A DNA stretch of 64,000 nt, from positions 196,001 to 260,000 of the forward strand of contig NZ_CP029556.1 in assembly GCF_003293695.1 (NCBI RefSeq). Reading direction: 5' to 3'. The translations under genes and the position numbers were made by a program. A model generated the notes under the pieces. The model was not told where the DNA came from and did no database searches. It worked only from the letters and a program-made list of their open reading frames with translations. The number at the start of each line of letters is the position of its first letter. The first letter of the stretch is position 1. Source of the DNA: Lysobacter oculi. Its GTDB lineage: Bacteria; Pseudomonadota; Gammaproteobacteria; Xanthomonadales; Xanthomonadaceae. Positions 57,500-64,000 of this stretch are shown in pieces.

Positions 57500-57755
57500 T
57501 TTTTTGCCCATCGTTGGGGCTTTCCGGGCCATGCATGGCACTTTTTTGCCCGCGCGCGGGACTTTTTCGCTATCGCGTGCGGCTTTTTTGCCCATGCATG
57601 GGACTTTTTCGGCCATGCATGGGGCTTTTCAGCTATCGCGTGGGGCTTTTTGGCTCATCGATGCGGCTTTTTTGCCCATGCATGAGACTTTTCGGGTATC
57701 GCGTGGCGCTTTTTGCGCCATCGACGGGACTTTTTCTGACTCAAATGATGGTTTT
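57500..57755. repeat. 21-bp phased T-tract array (13 tracts)
   Basis: T-runs of 3-6 bases begin at 57500, 57521, 57542, 57563, 57584, 57605, 57626, 57647, 57668, 57689, 57710, 57731 and 57752: an exact 21-base step, two turns of B-DNA. Between the tracts lie palindromic or near-palindromic cores, e.g. CCCATGCATGGG (57591-57602), CCCGCGCGCGGG (57549-57560), GCCATGCATGGC (57528-57539 region), or the non-palindromic GCTATCGCGTG. The 21-bp unit keeps frames open, so apparent heptad-repeat peptides on both strands are probably artefacts; on the minus strand the Lys-rich frame is broken by a TGA in the CTATCGCGTG-type core near 57630. Confidence 0.85.
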
Positions 57756-57949
57756 CTGACGGGGGCGGCACTCAAGCGGGGTGCAGCACCCGGCCGATCC
57801 AACGCCACCTTCAGGTGGACGCATCCGGGCGATGGTGGTCAGGTTTTTCTTCAACGCCCCCGGCGTCGGTCGCCCATCCCCTCCACGCGCGGCGAGCCTG
57901 CCCACCACGTGATCAAAGGCGGCCGGCCAACACCTGAGATCATGTGCGG
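57756..57949. other. Intergenic stretch upstream of the DEAD-box helicase gene
   Basis: GC-rich, no recognised gene. It should carry the helicase promoter; no convincing -35/-10 pair was seen by eye. Confidence 0.4.
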
Positions 57950-59335
57950 ATGACCCAGCCCATCACCTTCGCCGACCTCGCCCTGGACGCTGCCCTGCGC
58001 CCCGGCCTCGACGCCCTCGACTACACCACCCTGACCCCGATCCAGGCACAGGCCCTGCCGGCGGTGCTCGAAGGCCGCGACCTGATCGCGCAGGCGCCCA
58101 CCGGCAGCGGCAAGACCGCCGCGTTCGGGCTGGGCCTGCTGCAGGGCATGGATGCGGGCGCGCTGCACACCCAGGCGCTGGTGCTCTGCCCGACCCGCGA
58201 ACTCGCCGACCAGGTCGGCAAGCAGCTGCGCAAGCTGGCGACCGGCATCGCCAACCTCAAACTGTCGGTGCTGTGCGGCGGCATTCCGCTGGGGCCGCAG
58301 CTGGCCTCGCTGGCGCATGCGCCGCACGTGGTGGTCGGTACGCCCGGGCGCGTGCTGGAACTGGTGCAGAAAGAGGCGCTGGACCTGGGCAGGGTGCGGA
58401 CACTGGTGCTGGACGAGGCCGACCGCATGCTGGACATGGGCTTCGACGAACCGATCCGGGCGCTGGTCAAGCGCATGCCCGGTGAGCGGCAGACGCTGCT
58501 GTTCTCGGCCACTTTCCCCGACGCCATCCGCACGCTGGCCAAGTCGATGCTGCGCGCGCCGCTGGAAGTCAGCGTGGCGGGCGGCGCCCAACCGACGACC
58601 ATCGACGCGCATTTCTTCGAGGCCGATGCCGCGCGTCGCGCCCCGCAGCTGGCGGCACTGCTGCTGCAGTTCAAGCCGGCGTCGACGGTGGTGTTCTGCA
58701 ACATGCGCCGCGACACCGAGGAGGTGGCCGGCTCACTGGCGCACTACGGCTTCAGCGCACTCGCGCTGCACGGCGACATGGAGCAGCGCGACCGCGACGA
58801 AGTGCTGGTGCGCTTCGCCAACCGCAGCTGCAGCGTGCTGGTCGCCAGCGACGTCGCCGCACGCGGTCTCGACATCGACGATATCGGCGCGGTGGTGAAC
58901 TACGAGCTGCCCACCGACGCCGACACCTATCTGCATCGCATCGGCCGCACCGGACGCGTCGGACGCCAAGGGCTTGCATTGAGTCTGGTCGCGCCGCAGG
59001 AGCGCGGGCGCGCCGCACTGATCGAGGAACGCCAAGGCCACGCCATCCGCTACGCGCGCATCGCCCCGCTGGACGGCCGGCCGCGCGGCGTGCCGGAGGC
59101 GGCGATGGTCACGCTGCGCATCGACGCCGGCCGCACCGACAAGCTGCGCCCCGGCGACATCGTCGGGGCGTTGACCGGCGACGCCGGTGGCCTGGCCAAG
59201 GATGCGATCGGCAAGATCGACGTGTTCGCGACCCGCAGCTATGTCGCCATTGCACGCGCGCAGGGGAATCACGCGCTGGCGCAGTTGCGCGCCGGCAAGA
59301 TCAAGGGCCGCAGGTTCCGGGTCAACATGCTGTAG
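57950..59335 (+). CDS. dbpA: DbpA-type DEAD-box RNA helicase
   Basis: 461 residues from the ATG at 57950 (a GTG at 57944 is possible). DEAD-box motifs: Q motif 'LTPIQAQALPAVLEGRD', I 'APTGSGKT', Ia 'PTRELADQ', II 'LDEADRMLDMGF' (D-E-A-D), III 'FSATF', V 'ASDVAARGLDID', VI 'HRIGRTGRVGR'. The C-terminal 75 residues ('VTLRIDAGRTDKLRPGDIVG', 'GKIDVFATRSYVAI', 'GKIKGRRFRV') match the DbpA RNA-binding domain that recognises hairpin 92 of 23S rRNA. Acts in 50S assembly. Confidence 0.94.
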   Translation: MTQPITFADLALDAALRPGLDALDYTTLTPIQAQALPAVLEGRDLIAQAPTGSGKTAAFGLGLLQGMDAGALHTQALVLCPTRELADQVGKQLRKLATGIANLKLSVLCGGIPLGPQLASLAHAPHVVVGTPGRVLELVQKEALDLGRVRTLVLDEADRMLDMGFDEPIRALVKRMPGERQTLLFSATFPDAIRTLAKSMLRAPLEVSVAGGAQPTTIDAHFFEADAARRAPQLAALLLQFKPASTVVFCNMRRDTEEVAGSLAHYGFSALALHGDMEQRDRDEVLVRFANRSCSVLVASDVAARGLDIDDIGAVVNYELPTDADTYLHRIGRTGRVGRQGLALSLVAPQERGRAALIEERQGHAIRYARIAPLDGRPRGVPEAAMVTLRIDAGRTDKLRPGDIVGALTGDAGGLAKDAIGKIDVFATRSYVAIARAQGNHALAQLRAGKIKGRRFRVNML

Positions 59336-59391
59336 GGGTGCGGGCGATGGGGGAAAGGGGGGAACGGATCCGTCCCTGGGAGATGCCGCGG

Positions 59392-59907
59392 TCAAGGGTG
59401 TGCAACCGAGCCCCAGCCCACGTCCAAAGCCGCGCAGGCGTCCACCTGATCCTGGAAGCGTCGCCACGCCATGACGTCCTCGCGCAGTGGGTCATGCGTC
59501 TGCAGCACCTGCTGGATGGAATACAACCGGTCCGCCCGCTGGGACAACGCATCGCGCAACCAGTCACGCAAGGGTGCGTGGACGATGAAGCCTTCCGCGC
59601 GCAACGTGTCGAGCTGCAGGCCGAGCGCAGCGGAGGCCCCGCGCACCCATTCGGTGAAGCCGCCGGCCGCGGACTGGATGCTCATCGGCGTCGGCGCGCG
59701 GTGGTCGCGCAGCGGCGAGCGCAGGCGCAGCTCAAGGTCGCGGGCTTCGCGTTCGCGATCGGTTTCGATGATGGCGCCGGCATCCAAGTCGAAGAATTCG
59801 AACCAGCGCGGATGCAGTTACTGGATGCGTGACAGCGGATCATGCGAGAACCCGATCTTGCAGTGGTCCTCCAACGCGCAGGGAAACACATAGCAGTGCC
59901 AGCTCAT
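59392..59907 (-). pseudogene. GIY-YIG-like nuclease-family gene interrupted by one in-frame stop
   Basis: The frame starts at the ATG at 59907 (4-base overlap with the alkB stop) and encodes 29 residues, '[20 protein letters not shown]' then DPLSRIQ, then TAA (59818-59820). The same frame continues without another stop to 59392: 'LHPRWFEFFDLDAGAIIETD' and on to 'DQVDACAALDVGWGSV'. CAA to TAA would restore Gln, giving a 171-residue protein resembling GIY-YIG/MUG113-type proteins (Y-V ... KIGFS-x-x-P-x-x-R-I-x-x-L). A TTG at 59787 could re-initiate a shorter product. Sequencing error is an alternative to a real nonsense mutation. Confidence 0.7.
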
Positions 59908-60485
59908 GGCCGCACCCGGAACACCACGCTCATGCGCGGTCCCACCGGCTTGGTGGTCTTGGGGATGCCGTGTTCGTGGGTCTTCTGGCTGGCATGGCTC
60001 ATCACCAGCAGGCTGCCGGGTGCGAGATCCAGCGTGTGGCGTTCGCGGGTGCCGGCACGGGCACGGATGTTCATGCGCCGCGCGGCGCCGAGCGAGACGA
60101 TCGCGATGGGCTGGTGGCCTCGGATCTGGTGCAGCTTGTCGCCGTGCATGGCCACGCTGTCGCGGCCATCGCGATAGAGATTGAGGCCGGCCGCCGAGTA
60201 GGGCGCCGGCGCGCGTGCATGCACTTCGCGCAGGATGTCCCGGAGCAACGGGGGGCATGCAGGGTCATCCAGCCGGCGATGGAACAGCAGGCGTGGCACG
60301 TCCACGTCGCGGTCGTACATCGGGCGACGCATCGCCCGCCATTCCAACGCCATCAATGCCTGGAACCAGTCGTCCGCCACCTGCGGCGAAACGATGGATG
60401 GCCAGTAGCGCGCACCGCCTTCCGCATCGTCGAACAGCTGCAGGCTGTCGTGCGAGGGCCGGGCGAAGAGATCCATCGCGTTCAA
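59904..60485 (-). CDS. alkB: AlkB-type 2-oxoglutarate/Fe(II) dioxygenase
   Basis: 193 residues. Iron ligands H114-x-D116 ('VAMHGDKLH') and H172 ('HEHGIPK'), and the 2-oxoglutarate-binding R184-x5-R190 ('PRMSVVFR'). '[16 protein letters not shown]' matches the AlkB substrate-side loop (N-x-Y-x-D-G). AlkB family enzymes remove alkyl lesions from DNA/RNA by oxidative demethylation. It overlaps the dnaE2 stop by 4 bases, placing it in the SOS mutagenesis operon. Confidence 0.93.
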   Translation of the reverse strand: MNAMDLFARPSHDSLQLFDDAEGGARYWPSIVSPQVADDWFQALMALEWRAMRRPMYDRDVDVPRLLFHRRLDDPACPPLLRDILREVHARAPAPYSAAGLNLYRDGRDSVAMHGDKLHQIRGHQPIAIVSLGAARRMNIRARAGTRERHTLDLAPGSLLVMSHASQKTHEHGIPKTTKPVGPRMSVVFRVRP

Positions 60486-63400
60486 TGGAAATCCCGCGAT
60501 CCGGTACGCAGGTCACCCAGCATCGGGGTGAGGTCTTCGAGATGACCGGCGATGAGATGGCTCACGCCATCCACCTGCTCCCAGCGGCCCCGCACCGCCA
60601 GCAGGCGTGATTCCAGTACGGCCTTGCGATAGCGCGATGCCAGATCCGCCCACACCACCACGTTCACCATGCCGTGTTCGTCCTCCAACGTGACGAAGAT
60701 CGTGCCTTTGGCCGTGGCGGGTCGTTGCCGTTGCGTGACCAGGCCCGCCGCCTGCACGAAGGCGCCATGGTGGCGCGTCTTCAGTTCGCCGGAACTGCGG
60801 ATGCGGCGCCGACGCAGCGCTTCGCGCAGCAACGCGCAGGGATGCGGACCCAGCGTGAGCCCGATGCTGCGGTAGTCGGCGCCCACTTCCTCGCCTACCG
60901 AAGGCGCGGGCAGCCGCGCGATGTTTTCCGGCGCCGACTGCCGCAGCAGGGGCGTGTCGGTTTCGAAGCCGTTGATCGCCCAGCGCGCTTCGTTGCGGTG
61001 CCGCGACAGGCTGCGCAGTGCGCCCGAATCGGCCAGCACGTGGCGCGCCTTCGCATCCAGCCGTGCGCGCCTGCAGAGGTCATCGATGTCGCGGAACGGC
61101 GCCATCTTCCGGCCACGCACGATGGCTTCCGCGGCCTGCTTCGACAGGCCCATGATCGAGCGCAGCCCGATGCGGATCGCCGGTTGCCGTGCGGGCTGCG
61201 CCGGATCATCCGCCAGCGTGTAGTCCATGTCGCTGTGCTGCACATCCACCGGCAGGAACTCGACGGGGTCGCGCGCGCTCGTGGAGCGCCGCGCGTCCTG
61301 GACGATCTGCGCCGGCGAATAGAAACCCATGGGCTGCGAGTTGAGCAGTGCGCAGTAGAACGCGGCCGGTTCGTGACGCTTCAACCAGCAACTCGCATAG
61401 ACCAGCTTGGCAAAGGATGCGGAATGGCTCTGCGGAAAGCCGTAGGAGCCGAAGCCCTTGATCTGCTCGAAGATCTGCGCGATGAATTCTTCCGAATAAT
61501 TCTTCTCGCGCATCAGATTGGCGATGCGCAGGCGGTGCGGTTCCATGTCGCCGCCGTGGCGCCAGGCCGCCATCGAGCGGCGCAGGTCATCGGCTTCAGC
61601 GGGCGTGTACCCGGCGTGGATCACCAGTTCCATCACCTGTTCCTGGAACAGCGGAACGCCCATGGTGTCCTTGAGGATGTCGCGGATGCCGTCGGACGGA
61701 AAGGTCACGGTTTCCTTGCCCATGCGCCGGCGCAGATACGGGTGCACCATGCCGCCCTGGATCGGTCCAGGGCGCACGATCGCCACTTCGATCACCAGGT
61801 CGTAGAACCTGCGCGGCTTCAGCCGCGGAAGCATCGCCATCTGCGCGCGCGATTCGATCTGGAACACGCCGACGGTGTCGGCGGCGCAGATCATGTCGTA
61901 GGTGGGCGCATCTTCGGTCGGAATGGTGGCGATGGTGAGGTTGCGGCCCCGATGTCCGAGCACCAGCTCCAGCGCCTTGCGGATGCAGGTGAGCATGCCG
62001 AGGGCGAGGCAATCCACCTTCAGCAGGCCGAGCGATTCCAGGTCATCCTTCTCCCACTGGATCACGCTGCGATCGTTCATCGCAGCATTCTCCACCGGCA
62101 CCAGATGGTGCAAGGGCGCATCGGAAATGATGAATCCGCCCACGTGCTGCGACAGGTGCCGTGGCTTGCCCTCCAGCTGCTCGCTGATATGCAGGATGCG
62201 CTGCAGCAGGGGGTTGGCAATGTCGAAGCCGGCATCGTCCAGTCGCTTGTCCAGCGGCGTGCCCTTGTTGCCCCAGCCGCGGCAAGAAGCCAGCTTCGCG
62301 ATCTCGTCCTCGCCCATGCCGAAGGCCTTCGCCACGTCGCGCATCGCGCTCTTGCCGCGGTAGCGGATGACGGTGGCGGCCAGGGCGGCGCGGTTGCGGC
62401 CGTATTTGCTGTAGACGTATTGCATGACCTCCTCGCGCCGCTCGTGCTCGAAGTCGACGTCGATGTCCGGCGGCTCCTTGCGTTCGGCGGACAGGAAGCG
62501 CGCCATCAGCAGGCGGGTTTCCTCCGGGTTCACCGCGGTGATGTGCAGGGCATAGCAGATAACCGAGTTCGCCGCGGAACCGCGCCCTTGGCAGAGGATG
62601 TTGCGGGACTCGGCGAACCGCACGATGTCATGCACGGTCAGGAAGAACGGTTCGTATTGCAGCTCGGCCACCAACAGCATCTCGGCGGCGATCTGTCGCT
62701 TGATCTTGCGCGGGATGCCCTGCGGCCAGCGCCGGCGCGCGCCTTGCAGCGTCAGTTTCCGCAGCCAGGTGGTCGGCGTTTCCCCTGCGGGCACCAGCTC
62801 GCGCGGGTACTGGTACTTCACCTCGTCCATGCGGAAAGTGCAGCGACGCGCCAGCGCCACGGCTTCTTCCAGGAGATGAGGCGGGAATATGTTGCCGAGC
62901 GCGCGTCGCTGACGCAGGTGGCGTTCCCCGTTGCGGAACAGCTTGGCGCCCGCTTCGGCAAGGGGCAGGCCATGGCGGATCGCGGTCATCGTGTCCTGCA
63001 GCATGCGTTGCCGGCGCGTAGCCATGTGTACGTCGCCGCTGGCAAGTGCGCGCAATTGCAGGCGTTCGGAAAGCTCCAGCAACGAGGACAGTCGCGCGAC
63101 GTCATCGTCCTCGCGATGCAGTTCGATCGCCAGCCAAGCGCGCTCGCCGAACAGCGCGCGTAGCCAGGTGCCTTGGTTGTGGTCCGGCTGTTTGGCTGGA
63201 CACCACAGCGCGAACAGCCCGTGCAGGCCTTCGCTGGCGGCCAGCACTTCGATATCCGTGCGGCACAGGCGATAGCCGCCTTTCTTCGCATCGCCCATGC
63301 GCGCGGTGGTGATGAGGCGACACAACCGGGTATAACCCTGCTTGTCTTCGACCAGCAGCACCAGCTTCAGGCCGCAGGCCAGCGTGAACTCGCTGCCGAC

Positions 63401-63715
63401 GATCAGGCGCACGCCACTCGCCTTCGATGCATCCCATGCGCGCACGATGCCCGACAGCGAGCATTCGTCGGTGACGGCCAGCGCCTCGTACCCGCATTGC
63501 GCGGCGCGGCTGAACAGGTCCTCCGCACTGGCGGCACCGCGTAGGAAACTGAAATCCGACAGCGCGTGCAGTTCGGCGTAGGCGGGAAAATTGTCCGGGG
63601 GACCGTCATTGGCGGCCCCAAGGGCCGGCACCTGCCGTGCGATGCGCAACGCACGCGGCATGCGGCCACCCGGGGTGTCGGCATCCACGCCATCGATGGC
63701 GTCGTCCCAGCTCAC
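60482..63715 (-). CDS. dnaE2: DnaE2 (ImuC), error-prone DNA polymerase III alpha subunit
   Basis: About 1077 residues from a GTG at 63715 that overlaps the imuB stop (GTGA); an ATG 18 codons in is an alternative. N-terminal PHP domain ('[20 protein letters not shown]', '[17 protein letters not shown]'), polymerase core with '[20 protein letters not shown]' and '[20 protein letters not shown]', and a C-terminal OB domain ('[19 protein letters not shown]'). It is shorter than DnaE1 (about 1160), typical of DnaE2. It performs translesion synthesis with ImuA/ImuB under SOS control. Confidence 0.96.
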   Translation of the reverse strand: MSWDDAIDGVDADTPGGRMPRALRIARQVPALGAANDGPPDNFPAYAELHALSDFSFLRGAASAEDLFSRAAQCGYEALAVTDECSLSGIVRAWDASKASGVRLIVGSEFTLACGLKLVLLVEDKQGYTRLCRLITTARMGDAKKGGYRLCRTDIEVLAASEGLHGLFALWCPAKQPDHNQGTWLRALFGERAWLAIELHREDDDVARLSSLLELSERLQLRALASGDVHMATRRQRMLQDTMTAIRHGLPLAEAGAKLFRNGERHLRQRRALGNIFPPHLLEEAVALARRCTFRMDEVKYQYPRELVPAGETPTTWLRKLTLQGARRRWPQGIPRKIKRQIAAEMLLVAELQYEPFFLTVHDIVRFAESRNILCQGRGSAANSVICYALHITAVNPEETRLLMARFLSAERKEPPDIDVDFEHERREEVMQYVYSKYGRNRAALAATVIRYRGKSAMRDVAKAFGMGEDEIAKLASCRGWGNKGTPLDKRLDDAGFDIANPLLQRILHISEQLEGKPRHLSQHVGGFIISDAPLHHLVPVENAAMNDRSVIQWEKDDLESLGLLKVDCLALGMLTCIRKALELVLGHRGRNLTIATIPTEDAPTYDMICAADTVGVFQIESRAQMAMLPRLKPRRFYDLVIEVAIVRPGPIQGGMVHPYLRRRMGKETVTFPSDGIRDILKDTMGVPLFQEQVMELVIHAGYTPAEADDLRRSMAAWRHGGDMEPHRLRIANLMREKNYSEEFIAQIFEQIKGFGSYGFPQSHSASFAKLVYASCWLKRHEPAAFYCALLNSQPMGFYSPAQIVQDARRSTSARDPVEFLPVDVQHSDMDYTLADDPAQPARQPAIRIGLRSIMGLSKQAAEAIVRGRKMAPFRDIDDLCRRARLDAKARHVLADSGALRSLSRHRNEARWAINGFETDTPLLRQSAPENIARLPAPSVGEEVGADYRSIGLTLGPHPCALLREALRRRRIRSSGELKTRHHGAFVQAAGLVTQRQRPATAKGTIFVTLEDEHGMVNVVVWADLASRYRKAVLESRLLAVRGRWEQVDGVSHLIAGHLEDLTPMLGDLRTGSRDFH

Positions 63716-64000
63716 GCGAACCAGCCCTGCAGCATCCACCCGCCTTGCTCACCCGGTGGCGCGAAGGCCCAAGCCTTCTGGCCTGTGGAGAGTTCCAGCA
63801 CGTAGTAGTCGCGACGTGCGTCAGCCCCATCCCACCAGCCGCTTTCCAGCCGTTCGGGACCGCTGACAATGCGCGGTTGATGGTCGTGCAATGGCCTCGG
63901 ATGCGGCAGCAGCCACGTGGGACGAGGCGGCAGAACGGCTTCTTCCACACGTGCATCGTCGCCTTCGCGCACGCGCCGCCATGCGCGTTCGGGGCGGGGA
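63712..64000 (-). CDS. imuB: ImuB (DnaP-type Y-family polymerase-like), C-terminal part only
   Basis: The last 95 residues are visible; the gene continues beyond the window. '[14 protein letters not shown]', '[20 protein letters not shown]', '[20 protein letters not shown]' and the ending '[10 protein letters not shown]' are typical of the ImuB tail. ImuB lacks polymerase active-site residues and bridges the beta clamp with ImuA and DnaE2. The standard imuA-imuB-dnaE2 cassette implies imuA, and perhaps a LexA box, to the right of the window. Confidence 0.88.
   Translation of the reverse strand, partial: PRPERAWRRVREGDDARVEEAVLPPRPTWLLPHPRPLHDHQPRIVSGPERLESGWWDGADARRDYYVLELSTGQKAWAFAPPGEQGGWMLQGWFA

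Noticed and set aside
57500..57755. CRISPR array
   Set aside because: Units are 21 bp, spacers are not unique sequences of constant length between identical repeats, and no cas genes are present.
57375..57953. Open frames across the phased T-tract array that would encode Phe-rich or Lys-rich heptad repeats
   Set aside because: A 21-bp unit keeps frames open automatically. No recognisable domain or convincing start; the Lys-rich minus frame is broken by TGA. Kept only as an alternative in the array finding.
59818..59820. Recoding of TAA (stop read-through) in the GIY-YIG-like gene
   Set aside because: No known recoding signal is visible; a point mutation or sequencing error is simpler.

Overview
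The window is a dense, high-GC (roughly 68-70% by eye) chromosomal segment of a gammaproteobacterium, most likely of the Xanthomonadaceae/Lysobacteraceae (Lysobacter, Luteimonas or Xanthomonas type). The evidence is the gene content and order: tonB3-like/gshB divergent from pilGHIJ-chpA, lptD-surA-pdxA-rsmA-apaG-apaH, ahpC-ahpF-oxyR, and the imuB-dnaE2 mutasome. Genes are packed into operons with many 1-4 base stop/start overlaps (ATGA, GTGA, TGATG). I see no rRNA, tRNA, prophage, insertion sequence or CRISPR array. The first gene (DinG-type helicase) and the last (ImuB) are cut by the window edges.

Layout. 1-4047 (+): the end of a DinG/YoaA-type helicase, tsaB (t6A tRNA modification), a coupled secreted protein and a signal peptidase I. 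4048-5891 (-): a TonB-like protein coupled to gshB. 6088-17954 (+): the Pil-Chp type IV pilus chemosensory cluster (pilG, pilH, pilI, pilJ, a 2101-residue chpA, a CheB-like protein without catalytic residues, and a CheW-like protein). There is no pilK methyltransferase gene. 17958-20110 (-): rsmE and bioA. 20137-22291 (+): nudE, cysQ and mazG as an overlapping housecleaning operon. 22447-28060 (+): a two-component system followed by a MacAB-type efflux system. 28207-33785 (+): dgkA, terC, lemA, two TPM-domain genes, lgt, thyA and folA. 33795-40962 (-): the outer-membrane biogenesis/vitamin/ribosome operon lptD-surA-pdxA-csaA-rsmA-apaG-apaH.

41029-43107 (-) holds a deacetylase-like protein, a PduO-type cobalamin adenosyltransferase and a small membrane protein. 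43142-45762 (+) holds two UbiH-family hydroxylases and a zinc-ribbon protein. 45766-49520 (-) holds rlmM, a deaminase, a Cys-rich lipoprotein and glnS. 49602-52567 (+) holds a DUF2007 protein, an EamA transporter and a membrane diguanylate cyclase. 52540-57101 (-) is the peroxide-defence block (unknown protein, oxyR, VOC protein, ahpF, ahpC), with a candidate OxyR half-site upstream of ahpC. 57950-59335 (+) is a DbpA-type RNA helicase. 59392-64000 (-) is imuB-dnaE2-alkB followed by a GIY-YIG-like gene broken by one in-frame stop.

The least explained structures are these. (i) Thirteen T-tracts lie at exact 21-bp steps (57500-57755), each followed by a palindromic or near-palindromic core, in the ahpC/helicase intergenic region; this looks like helically phased, curved DNA or a binding array. 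(ii) A long (EAERV)n pentapeptide tract inside ChpA probably forms a rigid single alpha-helix. (iii) The Pil-Chp cluster appears to have lost receptor adaptation: no local CheR and a CheB-like protein whose Ser-His-Asp triad reads Gly-Gln-Glu. (iv) A MacA adaptor carries an unusual helical/glycine-rich insert.
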